DNA from: CG2-30-46-19 sp034414555 | Lineage (GTDB): Bacteria; Chloroflexota; Dehalococcoidia; GIF9; AB-539-J10 | DNA: 64,000 nt | Assembly (NCBI GenBank): GCA_034414555.1 | Contig: DAOUMA010000009.1 | Span: 46,172 to 110,171, forward strand | Direction of reading: 5' to 3' | Shown: positions 16,965-25,975 of the stretch, piece after piece | Layout of the letters: the number at the start of each line of letters is the position of its first letter | How positions within the stretch are numbered: position 1 is the stretch's first letter | Translations under genes and position numbers: made by a program | Notes under the pieces: model-generated | Database searches by the model: none | Told to the model about the DNA's origin: nothing | Seen by the model: the letters and a program-made list of their open reading frames with translations, nothing else

Positions 16965-18170
16965 ATGGATTTCCAGCTTGGGGAAAAGGAAGAGGCGTTA
17001 AGGAAGGAAATTCGTAAGTTTGCCCAGAAGGAGCTTCCTCCAGGGTCGTTTACTTTACTTCTGGAGGAGGAAAGTCGCGATGAAGATTGGAAGCTTGCCA
17101 TGTCTACATCCAAGAAATTAGCCCAAAAAGGATGGCTGGTTATGGCGTGGCCAAAGGAGTATGGTGGCAGCGCGGCTTCCTACTGGGAGCAAATGGTATA
17201 TGGGGAAGAGTGCGGATATTGGGGAATACCCGGTATTTCCATGGGGATAAGTGGTGTAGCTTGGGTAGGTCCCTCCCTCATGCAGTTTGGAAACGAAGAA
17301 CAGAGAAAGAAATACCTCCCCTTGATTGCTTCAGGAGAACCGGATGGTGTGTGGTGCACTGGATATAGTGAGCCTAATGCTGGTTCTGATTTTGCTAACA
17401 TTCAGACTCGCGCCATAAGGGATGGGGATGAGTATGTTATTAATGGTCAAAAGGTGTGGACTAGCTGTGCTCATCGGGCAAGGTGGTGTTGGCTTGCTGT
17501 CAGAACAGACCCCAATGCTCCTAAAAAACATCGTGGCATTAGCATTTTTATCGTAGATATGAAGAGCCCGGGGATCACAGTTAACCCGTTACTAAATTAT
17601 TATGGTGCCCACATATTTAATGAAGTTTTCTTTGACAATGTGAGAGTCCCTGCCTCCAACCTGGTTGGTGAGGAAAATAAGGGATGGTATCACTTAATGC
17701 AGTCATTGGCTTCTGAGAGGCACAGCTTTGGTCCATCGCTTTATGGAAATGCCAGGAGATTGATGGAAGAGTTGGTAGATTATGCTAAAGAAACTCAATA
17801 TGATGGTAAACCTTTGTGTCAAAATCCCGAAGTTCGTCATATGTTAGCGGATGCTGCTGTTGAGGCAGAGATGCTGAAGCTATTCAACTACCAGATAACC
17901 TGGGAGTTGACTCAAGGGATTACCCCCATTTATGGCTCCTCACGAAATAAAGCTTTTGGTGACCAACTATTGGAACGGTTAGGTATTATCGGGATGAAGC
18001 TCATGGGTGCCTACTCCCAGGTTGACCCGTATTCGAAATGGACTAAGCTCCACGGTATCATCCAAAGGCTGTATCTGCTTTTCCCTGGCATATCAATTGC
18101 TGCTGGAACTGATGAAATTGAAAAGAACGTGATCGGGCAGTTTAAGCTAGGCTTGCCCAAATCATATTGA
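16965..18170 (+). CDS. acyl-CoA dehydrogenase, FadE-like large subunit
   Basis: A 401-aa acyl-CoA dehydrogenase preceded by AAGAGGAG. The middle domain has GYSEPNAGSDFANIQTRA and INGQKVWTSCAHRARWCW; the C-terminal region reads IAAGTDEIEKNVIGQ. The Glu of the classical YEGT base is Ala, as in isovaleryl-type and some FadE enzymes. The next gene, 13 bases on, is another acyl-CoA dehydrogenase, the arrangement of heterotetrameric FadE pairs. It is a paralogue of the partial gene at 1-955. A TATAAT box at 16918-16923 is a possible promoter without a clear -35. Confidence 0.92.
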   Translation: MDFQLGEKEEALRKEIRKFAQKELPPGSFTLLLEEESRDEDWKLAMSTSKKLAQKGWLVMAWPKEYGGSAASYWEQMVYGEECGYWGIPGISMGISGVAWVGPSLMQFGNEEQRKKYLPLIASGEPDGVWCTGYSEPNAGSDFANIQTRAIRDGDEYVINGQKVWTSCAHRARWCWLAVRTDPNAPKKHRGISIFIVDMKSPGITVNPLLNYYGAHIFNEVFFDNVRVPASNLVGEENKGWYHLMQSLASERHSFGPSLYGNARRLMEELVDYAKETQYDGKPLCQNPEVRHMLADAAVEAEMLKLFNYQITWELTQGITPIYGSSRNKAFGDQLLERLGIIGMKLMGAYSQVDPYSKWTKLHGIIQRLYLLFPGISIAAGTDEIEKNVIGQFKLGLPKSY

Positions 18171-18183
18171 AATATCAGGGGGT

Positions 18184-19308
18184 ATGATGAATTTTAAGCT
18201 TTCAGAAGACCAAGAGATGCTCCGGAGTTTAGCCAGGGATTTCCTGACAAAGGAGTGCCCCAAGGCTAAGGTCAGGGAACTAGAGAGGGATGAAAAAGGG
18301 TATGACCCGCAGATGTGGGAAAGGATGGCTGAGTTGGGGTGGCTCGGGCTTGTTTTCCCTGAAAACTATGGCGGTACAGGGGCCACTTTTCTGGACCTGG
18401 TGCTCCTGACGGAGGAGATAGGAAGGAATATTCTCCCCGGTCCTTTCTTTTCTACTGTTGTTTGTGCCTTGCCAATACTGGAGTATGGGGATGAAAAGCA
18501 AAAGGCGAAATTTCTCCCTCAAATAGCAAATGGGGCAGCAATTTGGACTTTGGCGTTAATTGAGACACCGGGGGGATATAAAGCTTCGGAGATAAAGACC
18601 TCTGCCAGGATAGGGGATGGGGGATATGTTATCGAGGGCACTAAGCTTTTTATTCCCAATGCTACCGTAGCAAGTCATTTATTGGTAGCAGCGCGAACCG
18701 GTAAGGGTGATAAAGGAATCACGATGTTTGTTGTTGACGCTCACAGTCCAGGCGTGGAGGTAGAGGTAGTTCCCACTATAGCCCAGGATAAACAGTGTCA
18801 GGTGGCGTTCACCAAGGTAAAGGTCCCCGAAGGTAACGTTCTTGGGGATGTGGGAGGGGGATGGGGTATAGTGGAGTTTATTCTGGAAAGGGCGGCTATC
18901 TTAAAGTGTGCTGAAGTATCTGGGGGATGCCAAGCTGTTGTGGAAATGACTAATGCCTATGCTAAAGACAGGGTTCAATTTGATAAGCCTATTGGTTCCT
19001 TCCAGGCGATTCAACATAGGTTGGTTGACATGTTTGTTAATGTAGAAGGCTTGCAATATCTGGTATATCAAGCAGCGTGGGAGATAAGCACTGGGTCTCC
19101 ATCTAAGTTACACATCTCCTTAGTCAAGGCGAAAGCAGGCGAAGTTTATCAGCAGACTTGCCTCGATGCGATTAAAATTCATGGGGCCACTGGGTTTACT
19201 AGAGAACACGATGTTGGTCTCTACTTCCGGCGTGTCAAGGCATCGGAGTTTGCTATGGGGGATACCGATTTGTGGCGAGAGAGAGTGGCTGTTGAATTAG
19301 GACTTTGA
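18184..19308 (+). CDS. acyl-CoA dehydrogenase, probable second subunit
   Basis: A 374-aa acyl-CoA dehydrogenase homologue. N-terminal FKLSEDQEMLRSLARDFL, middle domain IEGTKLFIPNATVASHLLVAA, and C-terminal IKIHGATGFTREHDVGLYFRR then EFAMGDTDLWRERVA. The EGT catalytic loop is replaced by MGDTD, so the canonical Glu is absent, and LTEPxxGSD is degraded to LIETPGGYKAS. This supports a partner subunit of the upstream dehydrogenase rather than a stand-alone enzyme. Known examples are the alpha2beta2 steroid dehydrogenases of mycobacteria. GGGGG precedes the ATG; a second ATG follows immediately. Confidence 0.9.
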   Translation: MMNFKLSEDQEMLRSLARDFLTKECPKAKVRELERDEKGYDPQMWERMAELGWLGLVFPENYGGTGATFLDLVLLTEEIGRNILPGPFFSTVVCALPILEYGDEKQKAKFLPQIANGAAIWTLALIETPGGYKASEIKTSARIGDGGYVIEGTKLFIPNATVASHLLVAARTGKGDKGITMFVVDAHSPGVEVEVVPTIAQDKQCQVAFTKVKVPEGNVLGDVGGGWGIVEFILERAAILKCAEVSGGCQAVVEMTNAYAKDRVQFDKPIGSFQAIQHRLVDMFVNVEGLQYLVYQAAWEISTGSPSKLHISLVKAKAGEVYQQTCLDAIKIHGATGFTREHDVGLYFRRVKASEFAMGDTDLWRERVAVELGL

Positions 19309-19324
19309 AAGTTAGAAGGGTATA

Positions 19325-19380
19325 TTGGTGCTACGGTGATTTTTTGATATAATCGCCAAGTAATAAAATAAAAAAGGAGG
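19325..19380 (+). promoter_or_regulatory. promoter and ribosome site of the BKACE-thiolase operon
   Basis: TTGGTG (19325-19330), 17-base spacer, TATAAT (19348-19353), then AAGGAGG at 19374-19380, six bases before the ATG. It separates this operon from the dehydrogenase pair upstream. Confidence 0.55.
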
Positions 19381-19386
19381 TTTACT

Positions 19387-20358
19387 ATGGCAGGAGTCAA
19401 AGATTACATGTGGAACTATTCCGACCCTTATGCGTATTTGAAGGAGATTGACCATGGTTTAAACAGTCTGCCACCAATGATTATCTCGGTGGCACTGACG
19501 GGAAGCGTGCATGGCAAGGAAGCAAATCCCAACTTGCCGGAAACGCCTGAAGAGCAAGCGGAGCAAGCCTATGATGCTTATAAAGCTGGGGCGAGCATTG
19601 TGCATATTCATCGTCGCTTGAGAGACAACCCAAGTATGAGTTCCTATAGTGGCGATGATTATGTGGAGGTCAATGCTTTAGTCAGGGAAAAATGCCCCGA
19701 TATAATTATCAATAACACCACGAGCGGTATTCCAGGGATTACCATGGAGCAAAGGCTCGCTTGTGTAGAGCATGCCAAGCCTGAGATGGCTAGTCTGGAT
19801 GTCCATGCGTTTATATTGCGTCTGGTCATAAAGGCACGTGAGCCTGGGCAGGAGCCACTAAAGTTCGATGTCTGCATACCATGGACTTATGGCGAATCGG
19901 AGAAATATGCTACGAAGATGAAGGAGAAAGGGGTAAAGCCTGAGCTAGAGATATATGACCCTGGTGAGTTCTGGTTTGTGGATAGCTTAATTAAAGGTGG
20001 CTTCGTTGCCCCACCTTACTGGATTCAGTTTGTCATGGGCTTTCAAACGAGCATGTATGCTACGCCAGCGAACGTGTTAAATTTGGTTCAACAGTTACCG
20101 CCGAATTCCCTGTTCAGCATGATTGGCACGGGTGTTAATCAGATTCCCATGGTTACCATGGGAATTATTCTTGGCGGTCATGTCCGGGTTGGCATGGAGG
20201 ACAATATCTACATTGAGCCTGGGAAATTATGCCGGAGCAATGCCGAACAGGTGGAGAAGATAGTAAGGCTGGCCAGGGAAATGGGGCGCAGGATAGCGAC
20301 ACCCAAGGAAGCCAGACAGATGCTTGGCATTTCTGAAAAGCCAACTCAATATAGCTAG
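19387..20358 (+). CDS. beta-keto acid cleavage enzyme (BKACE, DUF849)
   Basis: A 323-aa TIM-barrel zinc enzyme of the Kce family, which splits a beta-keto acid using acetyl-CoA to give acetoacetate and a new acyl-CoA. Visible features are LPETPEEQAEQAYDAYKAGA, the zinc-ligand pair H73 and H75 in VHIHRR, and the late GHVRVGMEDNIYIEPG, whose Glu is a further zinc ligand. It leads an operon with two thiolase homologues and two DUF35 proteins, so a keto acid intermediate probably feeds or leaves that complex. Substrate unknown; family members vary widely. Confidence 0.9.
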   Translation: MAGVKDYMWNYSDPYAYLKEIDHGLNSLPPMIISVALTGSVHGKEANPNLPETPEEQAEQAYDAYKAGASIVHIHRRLRDNPSMSSYSGDDYVEVNALVREKCPDIIINNTTSGIPGITMEQRLACVEHAKPEMASLDVHAFILRLVIKAREPGQEPLKFDVCIPWTYGESEKYATKMKEKGVKPELEIYDPGEFWFVDSLIKGGFVAPPYWIQFVMGFQTSMYATPANVLNLVQQLPPNSLFSMIGTGVNQIPMVTMGIILGGHVRVGMEDNIYIEPGKLCRSNAEQVEKIVRLAREMGRRIATPKEARQMLGISEKPTQYS

Positions 20359-20398
20359 GTTTTCGCAACTTTTGGTTCAAATAGTTCAAGGAGGCGCA

Positions 20399-21541
20399 AT
20401 GGCTAGCAAAGTAGCCATAGTTGGCTATGCTCAGAGTCATCATCAGCATGATATACCGATGACGAGGGAAGACATGGTGTTTGAAGTTGCCAAAGGGGCT
20501 CTTCGTAACGCAGGCATTTCAAGGGAGGATGTGGACACTGTGATTACTGCTTCCACGGATTTTTTAGATGGAAGGACAATCTCAAACCTTTATACCAGCA
20601 TGGCTGCAGGGGCTTATCTGAAGGATGAATCGAAGGTGGAGGAAGATGGAGCTTTTGCAGCTTATTATGCGTTGATGAGAATTCTTTCTGGTGTTCATGA
20701 TATAGCCTTGGTGGAGGCACACACACAAGGCTCGGTGGTGAATCCTCATCTGGTATCCAGCTATACATTCGACCCACTATTTGAACGACAGCATGGCTTT
20801 CTGAATGATATATTGGCTGCAGCTCTCCAGGCGAGGATGTATATGAACAAGTATGGTGTGTCGGAAGAACAAGTTGCGATGGTGGCTGTTAAGAACCTCA
20901 TGAACGCTGCCGATAACCTAAACGCCCATAGAAAAATGCCAGATGTGACTGTGGAGGAAGTGCTTAATTCTAAGATTTATTATGACCCTATAAGGGAACT
21001 AACGATGTCTCCTGTTAGCGATGGTGCTTGTGCTATAGTGCTTGCCTGTGAACAAAAAGCTCGGGAAATTACCGATAAGCCAGTATGGATAGAAGGAGTA
21101 GGTAGCTGTCAGGATAGCTATCTACGTGACAGAAGCCTCTATAAGCTTGATTCTTTGCAAAAGGCTGCTCAAGATGCTTATGGTATGGCTAGGGTAAGTG
21201 ACCCGTTTGCTCAGATTGATGTTTTCGAGGTTTCTGAGAAGTATGCTCACGAGGAGTTGATGATTTATGAGGCTCTGGGGTTGTGCCGAGAAGGGGAGGG
21301 TAAAGCTCTAATTGAAAAAGGTACGACCGAAAAGGATGGCGAAATACCAGTGAACCCCAGTGGTGGAGCGTTAGGTGCAGACCCGATTTGTGCTACAGGT
21401 TTGATAAGGGTTATAGAAGCGGCGAAGCAAATCAAGGGTGAGGCAAATGGTTACCAAATCCCTGCATACAGGGCTCTAGCGCATGGACAATTTGGGATTT
21501 GTGCTCAGAAAAACGTAGTTTTTATTCTAGGGAGTGAATAA
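20399..21541 (+). CDS. thiolase-fold protein lacking the nucleophilic Cys
   Basis: A 380-aa thiolase superfamily protein starting MASKVAIVGYAQSHHQ, chosen because AAGGAGGC lies just upstream; the open frame extends 25 codons further without family match. The nucleophile region reads SKVEEDGAFAAYY (about residue 80), so the Cys is missing. The C-terminal motif is VNPSGGALGADPICATG. It is the counterpart of 3921-5060, which shares the EE substitution. It precedes a second thiolase homologue by three bases. Likely role: one half of a heteromeric thiolase or aldolase with DUF35 partners. Confidence 0.8.
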   Translation: MASKVAIVGYAQSHHQHDIPMTREDMVFEVAKGALRNAGISREDVDTVITASTDFLDGRTISNLYTSMAAGAYLKDESKVEEDGAFAAYYALMRILSGVHDIALVEAHTQGSVVNPHLVSSYTFDPLFERQHGFLNDILAAALQARMYMNKYGVSEEQVAMVAVKNLMNAADNLNAHRKMPDVTVEEVLNSKIYYDPIRELTMSPVSDGACAIVLACEQKAREITDKPVWIEGVGSCQDSYLRDRSLYKLDSLQKAAQDAYGMARVSDPFAQIDVFEVSEKYAHEELMIYEALGLCREGEGKALIEKGTTEKDGEIPVNPSGGALGADPICATGLIRVIEAAKQIKGEANGYQIPAYRALAHGQFGICAQKNVVFILGSE

Positions 21542-21544
21542 AAA

Positions 21545-22783
21545 ATGAGGAACGTCGCCGTAATTGGCTGTGGTCAGACAAAACATTCTGCGAGGAGGAG
21601 GGACGTTAATCTTGCTGAGATGGTTGGTGATGCAGTGTGGAATGCATTAGAGGATGCTCAGGTAACTCCTCAGGAAGTGGATGCTTTTACTGTGGGAAAT
21701 ATGCAGGGGTTTGGTGGGGTTGCTCAGCCGGAGCAATGGCTTGGAGATTGGATTGGTGCCTCAGGAAAGCCAGTCCTCCGAATTGCCACTGGTGGGTCAA
21801 CCGGAGGATGTGTTGCTCAAGCAGCTTATTATGCTGTAGCTTCAGGGCTTTATAATATAGCTATAGCAACTGCCTGGGAAAAACATTCAGATAGCAAAGA
21901 GCCTGGAGCGACAACCGGTCTTGCTCATGTCGCTCTCGGTAACACAATTAACATGATAAATTGCGGGGTGAGCTTCAAACATCTATTATCTATGACCTTG
22001 GTAGGTGCTGCTGCAGGGGTTGCTTGTTACCAGGCAATGTATTATATGCACAGAAGTGGGTGTAAGGTTGAGCATTTTGATATGGTGGCTGCTAAGGATA
22101 GGCGTAATGCCGCCAAGAATAAGTATGCCCATCTTCAGTGGCCTGGTTGCACTCCTGAGGATATAGCTAAAACTGAATGGGTGGCATATCCATTTAGATA
22201 TGGACATATTTGTCCGGCAAGCGATGGTGCCTCTGCTATAGTTCTTGCTTGTGAAGATATTGCCAGGAAAAGGTGCAAGAAGCCAGCCTGGATCAAAGGG
22301 CTTGCCGCTTATTCAGATGAGGAAAACCAGTTGATGAGTGAAGGTGCTGGAGGGATAGGTATTCTTGATGCTTCACAGCAGATAGGGGCAAGGATGTCGG
22401 CGATAAAAGCTTACCGGATGGCAGGAATAAAAGACCCTCAAAAAGAGATTGATGTGGCTGAGATTTATCAACCCTTCCCCAGTCAGGAGCTGATATTTGC
22501 GGAAAGATTAGGATTATTTGATGAAGGGACAGCATGGAGAGCTTTGGAGAAAGGTGAGACGGACATTAATGGTAGAATGCCTTGTGACCCTTCAGGTGGT
22601 GTGAATGCTACCAACGCTATAGGCTCTTCAGCGCTACAGCGCATTTTGGAGTGTGCCTTACAGATAATGGGTAAGGCAGAGGAGCACCAGATCCTCAGGG
22701 AGGTTCATAACGCTGTGGCTACTGGGTGGGGTGGCGCCACGAATTACATTGCTGTAACGGTTCTCGGTGATTCTCTCTATTGA
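21545..22783 (+). CDS. thiolase homologue with Gly at the nucleophile position
   Basis: A 412-aa thiolase homologue, counterpart of 2218-3381 (both begin VAVIGxGQTKH). Where that protein has TETCGSTG, this one has IATGGSTGGC, so position 83 is Gly instead of Cys. A nearby Cys89 would not align with the nucleophile. The C-terminal motif is CDPSGGVNATNAIGSSA, and the GHP motif is lost. With both thiolase homologues of this operon lacking the Cys, a Claisen thiolase mechanism is unlikely and a retro-aldol type reaction becomes more likely. The gene follows its partner by three bases with GGGAG upstream. Confidence 0.82.
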   Translation: MRNVAVIGCGQTKHSARRRDVNLAEMVGDAVWNALEDAQVTPQEVDAFTVGNMQGFGGVAQPEQWLGDWIGASGKPVLRIATGGSTGGCVAQAAYYAVASGLYNIAIATAWEKHSDSKEPGATTGLAHVALGNTINMINCGVSFKHLLSMTLVGAAAGVACYQAMYYMHRSGCKVEHFDMVAAKDRRNAAKNKYAHLQWPGCTPEDIAKTEWVAYPFRYGHICPASDGASAIVLACEDIARKRCKKPAWIKGLAAYSDEENQLMSEGAGGIGILDASQQIGARMSAIKAYRMAGIKDPQKEIDVAEIYQPFPSQELIFAERLGLFDEGTAWRALEKGETDINGRMPCDPSGGVNATNAIGSSALQRILECALQIMGKAEEHQILREVHNAVATGWGGATNYIAVTVLGDSLY

Positions 22784-22836
22784 TTCTTCAGGGTGTGAAA
22801 GGAATGCCATATATAAGGGAACAAAGGAAAGAGACG

Positions 22837-23316
22837 ATGAGTGTGGGAGGAGATTGGGATATAGGGGGCTCGACCACCTGGAAAGATTCCACGCTCCTTC
22901 GGGAATATGTCCAAGGGCTGAAGGAGAAAAAGATAATTGGCTCTTTGTGTCCTGGATGTGGAAAGGTTATTGTGCCGCCAAGGAACATATGCGGAAGGTG
23001 CCATAGGAAGATGGATGAGAAAGTGGTTGTCAGTGATATCGGCACCGTTACTTGCTTTGTAATCTCGGCACCTTTTGCGAAGGGGAAAATGCATGTGCTG
23101 GGGATGGACCCTGTGGAGATGGGTTTGGTGAGAGAGGGTGAGCGTGTTATTTCGGTTTATGTCAAACTTGATGGTGCTGATTCCAATATTGATACTGAGC
23201 TAATAGGTGCTAAACCTGAGGAAGTTTATGTAGGAATGAGGGTTAAGGCAGTTTGGGCAAAGGAGCGGCAGGGGAAGCTCAGCGATTTAGAAGCTGTTGA
23301 GCCTCTTAGGGATTAA
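22837..23316 (+). CDS. DUF35 zinc-ribbon/OB-fold protein
   Basis: A 159-aa DUF35 protein: helix LLREYVQGLKEKKIIG, zinc ribbon CPGCGK/CGRC, and OB-fold ending MRVKAVWAKERQGKL. Start chosen at ATG 22837, with AAAGGAAAG eight bases before it and a length matching the other DUF35 proteins. ATG 22804 is an alternative but has no usable spacing. It follows the Gly-variant thiolase homologue closely and is expected to be its CoA-handling partner. Confidence 0.82.
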   Translation: MSVGGDWDIGGSTTWKDSTLLREYVQGLKEKKIIGSLCPGCGKVIVPPRNICGRCHRKMDEKVVVSDIGTVTCFVISAPFAKGKMHVLGMDPVEMGLVREGERVISVYVKLDGADSNIDTELIGAKPEEVYVGMRVKAVWAKERQGKLSDLEAVEPLRD

Positions 23317-23331
23317 GAAGGAGATTTGGAG

Positions 23332-23808
23332 ATGTCGTCACAAAGCGAGATAGTTCTAACAAAAGTTCCTGTCCCCTTAGTTGCTGGCTTCCAATGGTCA
23401 GTGGGCGAGTTGATTGAGAAATTTATGAAAACACTGGCTGACAAGAAGATTTTAGGAGTCAAATGTCCTAACTGTGGGTATGTGTATGTGCCACCAAGGT
23501 GGAGATGTGGGAAATGTCATGCCAAGCTGGGTGAGGAAAATCTCACCGAGTTGTCTGGGAGAGGTATCTTGCTAAGTTATGCCACTGCTTATGTTGAGCT
23601 TGACGGTGTTGGAAGTTTTAGAGACCTGTCTGAGCCAAAGCCAATCGGGGCTATAAAGCTGGAAGGTGCTGATTCCACGTTGTTCATGCCATTGGGGGGG
23701 GTGAAGCCTGAGGTGTTAAAGGAAGGCATGAAGGTTGAGGTGGTATGGAGAGAGGAGACAAAGGGGGAGCTAGCGGATATAAGGTATTTTAAGCCAGTCA
23801 AGAGGTGA
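23332..23808 (+). CDS. DUF35 zinc-ribbon/OB-fold protein
   Basis: A 158-aa DUF35 protein, last gene of the BKACE/thiolase operon. FMKTLADKKILGVKCPNCGY and CGKCHAK give the zinc ribbon; GRGILLSYATAYVELDGVG and MKVEVVWREETKGEL give the OB-fold. It is more diverged from the other three DUF35 proteins than they are from one another. The ATG is preceded by AAGGAG with nine-base spacing. Its location suggests pairing with the Cys-less thiolase at 20399-21541. Confidence 0.82.
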   Translation: MSSQSEIVLTKVPVPLVAGFQWSVGELIEKFMKTLADKKILGVKCPNCGYVYVPPRWRCGKCHAKLGEENLTELSGRGILLSYATAYVELDGVGSFRDLSEPKPIGAIKLEGADSTLFMPLGGVKPEVLKEGMKVEVVWREETKGELADIRYFKPVKR

Positions 23809-24121
23809 AATTCTAGCGCTGCTAAGTTTTTGTTAAAACAGCGCAAGGAGGGACGAGGATTTTTGATGGTGTCGGTTAGCTTAAAGAAAATGCTATCGGC
23901 AGAGCTTATCGAGATTCGGTGCTATTTCTAATGGTGCCTATCTCCGATGAAATGTGTAAGAAGCTAATTACCATGGTGGAATTTGGCTTACCGCCATCCT
24001 ATGAGATATTCTGAGTATTCTAGCGTTCCTTTAGCAGGCGAGAAGTTAACATAACTCTTTTTCTGCCTTCATAAAGACATTTTTACTTTGTTTTTGTAAC
24101 TTATAGTGTTAAAATTTAGCT
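23809..24121. other. intergenic region of 313 bases
   Basis: Between the second DUF35 gene and yebC. It contains a 27-codon open stretch from ATG 23931 (VPISDEMCKKLITMV, ending at a TGA) that looks protein-like but has no start signal and no match I recognise; it may be a gene remnant. The yebC promoter lies at the right end. Confidence 0.4.
24088..24115 (+). promoter_or_regulatory. candidate promoter of yebC, possibly leaderless
   Basis: TTGTTT (24088-24093), 16-base spacer, TAAAAT (24110-24115), six bases before the yebC ATG, with no Shine-Dalgarno sequence. The geometry is the same as at the XRE gene promoter. Confidence 0.45.
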
Positions 24122-24874
24122 ATGTCGGGGCATTCTAAGTGGTCACAGATTAAGCGGCAAAAGGGAGTGACTGATGCCCGGCGTGGTCAGTTATTTACCA
24201 AGCTTACTCGAGAAATCATAGTCGCGGTAAAGCAAGGTGGAGCAAACCCGGAAACTAATTTTCAGTTGCGTCTGGCAGTGCAAAAAGCTCGTAATGGTAA
24301 CATGCCTTTGGAAAATATCGAGAGGGCAATAAATCGTGCTAGTGGAGGGGGTGAGGCCTCTGAGTTAGCCTCGGTAATGCTTGAAGGCTATGGTCCGAAC
24401 GGAGTAGCAGTGTTGGTGGAGGCATTGACCGATAACCGTAAACGGGCTATTCAAGAAGTGCGTCGTCTTTTTACTCGCCATAATGGCAACCTGGGTGAAA
24501 GTGGTTGCGTTTCCTGGCTTTTTGAAAATAAGGGTGTGGTTGTGGTGGAAAGCGGTGGCTCTGAGGCTGAGGAAGTGGCATTGCAGGCTATCGATGCCGG
24601 CGCTGAAGATGTTAAGACGGAAAAGGGTTATCTTGAGATATATACTCAACCACAAGATATGGAGAAGGTAAAGGAAGCTATCGGCAAAGGACGACATATA
24701 ATCTCCGCAGAATTATCCTTAGTGCCCAAAACCACGGTGATGCTTGGTGAAAAGGAGGCAGCTCAAACTTTGGCATTTCTTGATGAGTTAGAAGAACTGG
24801 ATGATGTACAGCGGGTATCCTCTAACATTGATTTTTCAGATACTACCTTAGAGAAACTACGCTCTCAAAGATAA
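24122..24874 (+). CDS. yebC: YebC/PmpR-family protein
   Basis: A 250-aa member of the YebC family, known as transcriptional regulators and, for some, factors that relieve ribosome stalling. The N-terminus MSGHSKWSQIKRQKGVTDAR and the segments FTKLTREIIVAVKQGG and GYGPNGVAVLVEALTDNR are diagnostic. It begins the yebC-ruvC-ruvA-uvrB series, a common arrangement, with ruvC four bases downstream. There is no ribosome site; a promoter box lies directly before the ATG. Confidence 0.95.
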   Translation: MSGHSKWSQIKRQKGVTDARRGQLFTKLTREIIVAVKQGGANPETNFQLRLAVQKARNGNMPLENIERAINRASGGGEASELASVMLEGYGPNGVAVLVEALTDNRKRAIQEVRRLFTRHNGNLGESGCVSWLFENKGVVVVESGGSEAEEVALQAIDAGAEDVKTEKGYLEIYTQPQDMEKVKEAIGKGRHIISAELSLVPKTTVMLGEKEAAQTLAFLDELEELDDVQRVSSNIDFSDTTLEKLRSQR

Positions 24875-24878
24875 ATTA

Positions 24879-25373
24879 ATGCGCATTCTTGGCATTGACC
24901 CCGGGACGGTGAATTTAGGCTATGGAGTGGTAGACGATGGCCAGGAGATGCGGATGGTGGATTATGGAGTGTTAAGCCTTTCACGGTATGCTCGTTTGGA
25001 GGAAAGATTGCGTTCCATATATGATGGATTATCTCAAATTGTTGCCAAGCATCATCCCGACGAAGTAGCTATTGAGGAACCCTTTGCCGGGTGTAATATC
25101 CATTCAGCACTGGCTATTGGCCGGGCGCAAGCTATAGCTATTTTGGTGGCTGCCAATCAGCGATTGCCAGTACATTGTTATTCTCCTGCTCAGATAAAGC
25201 AGCAGGTGACCAGCTACGGAGGGAGCGATAAAAAACAAGTACAGGAAGGGGTGAGAATGCTTCTGGGACTTCAGGAGTCGCTTCAGCCAGGCGATGCCAG
25301 TGATGCCTTAGCTGTGGCAATTTGCCATATCCAGCAAAGTCGCCTTGATAAGTTGCTTGCTAACGAAGGTTGA
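24879..25373 (+). CDS. ruvC: Holliday junction endonuclease RuvC
   Basis: Resolves four-way DNA junctions made during recombination. The 164-aa product shows the RNase H-like acidic residues in MRILGIDPGTVNLGYGV (first Asp), AIEEPFAG (Glu) and GDASDALAVAICH (C-terminal Asp pair). ruvA follows with an overlapping translational signal; ruvB is not in the window. Confidence 0.95.
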   Translation: MRILGIDPGTVNLGYGVVDDGQEMRMVDYGVLSLSRYARLEERLRSIYDGLSQIVAKHHPDEVAIEEPFAGCNIHSALAIGRAQAIAILVAANQRLPVHCYSPAQIKQQVTSYGGSDKKQVQEGVRMLLGLQESLQPGDASDALAVAICHIQQSRLDKLLANEG

Positions 25374-25374
25374 G

Positions 25375-25956
25375 ATGATAGCCACCATAGAGGGAATACT
25401 GGAACATTGTGGTATCGGTTCAGTTGTCATCAAGGTGGGTGGTGTTGGTATTCAGGTATATGTTCCCAGCTTAACTTTAAGTCGATTAGGAGTTATTGGT
25501 GATAAAGTTTCACTTTATACCCACCTCCATGTAAAAGAGGATAATATCTCCCTCTATGGCTTTGCCTCCAGTGAGGAGGTAGCTCTGTTCAAGAATCTTA
25601 TCTCTATCTCAGGAATTGGTCCCAGGATAGCATTAGCATTGCTCTCTAAACTGAGTGCGGAACAACTAGCCACAGCGATTATCAGCGGTAATGTTGCCCT
25701 TATCGACCAAGTACCGGGCATCGGCAAAAAGATGGCAAACCGCCTCGTTGTCGAGCTCAGAGACAAGCTGGAGCGGGAGTGGAAGGAAGCCGCTTTGCCC
25801 TTAGCTCCCGAGGATAGCGATGCTATAGCTGCCTTAACCAGCCTGGGCTACTCTTTGAGGGAAGTTATTCAGGTTGTTTCCAGCATCCCAAATTCCTCGG
25901 AGCTAAGTTTGGAAGAAAAAGTTAAAACAGCACTCCAGGAATTAGCTAGCAAGTGA
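25375..25956 (+). CDS. ruvA: Holliday junction DNA helicase subunit RuvA
   Basis: Tetrameric junction-binding protein that loads RuvB. The 193-aa product starts MIATIEGILEHCG, has an N-terminal OB-fold (VSLYTHLHVKEDNISLYGF), two helix-hairpin-helix motifs (ISGIGPRIALALLSKL and VPGIGKKMANRLVVEL) and the C-terminal RuvB-contacting domain (DAIAALTSLGYSLREV). The ATG overlaps the ruvC stop region, so translation is coupled. An upstream TTG at 25345 would extend it by ten residues inside ruvC and is less likely. Confidence 0.95.
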   Translation: MIATIEGILEHCGIGSVVIKVGGVGIQVYVPSLTLSRLGVIGDKVSLYTHLHVKEDNISLYGFASSEEVALFKNLISISGIGPRIALALLSKLSAEQLATAIISGNVALIDQVPGIGKKMANRLVVELRDKLEREWKEAALPLAPEDSDAIAALTSLGYSLREVIQVVSSIPNSSELSLEEKVKTALQELASK

Positions 25957-25975
25957 GGAGCTTGTGGGGTGGTTA

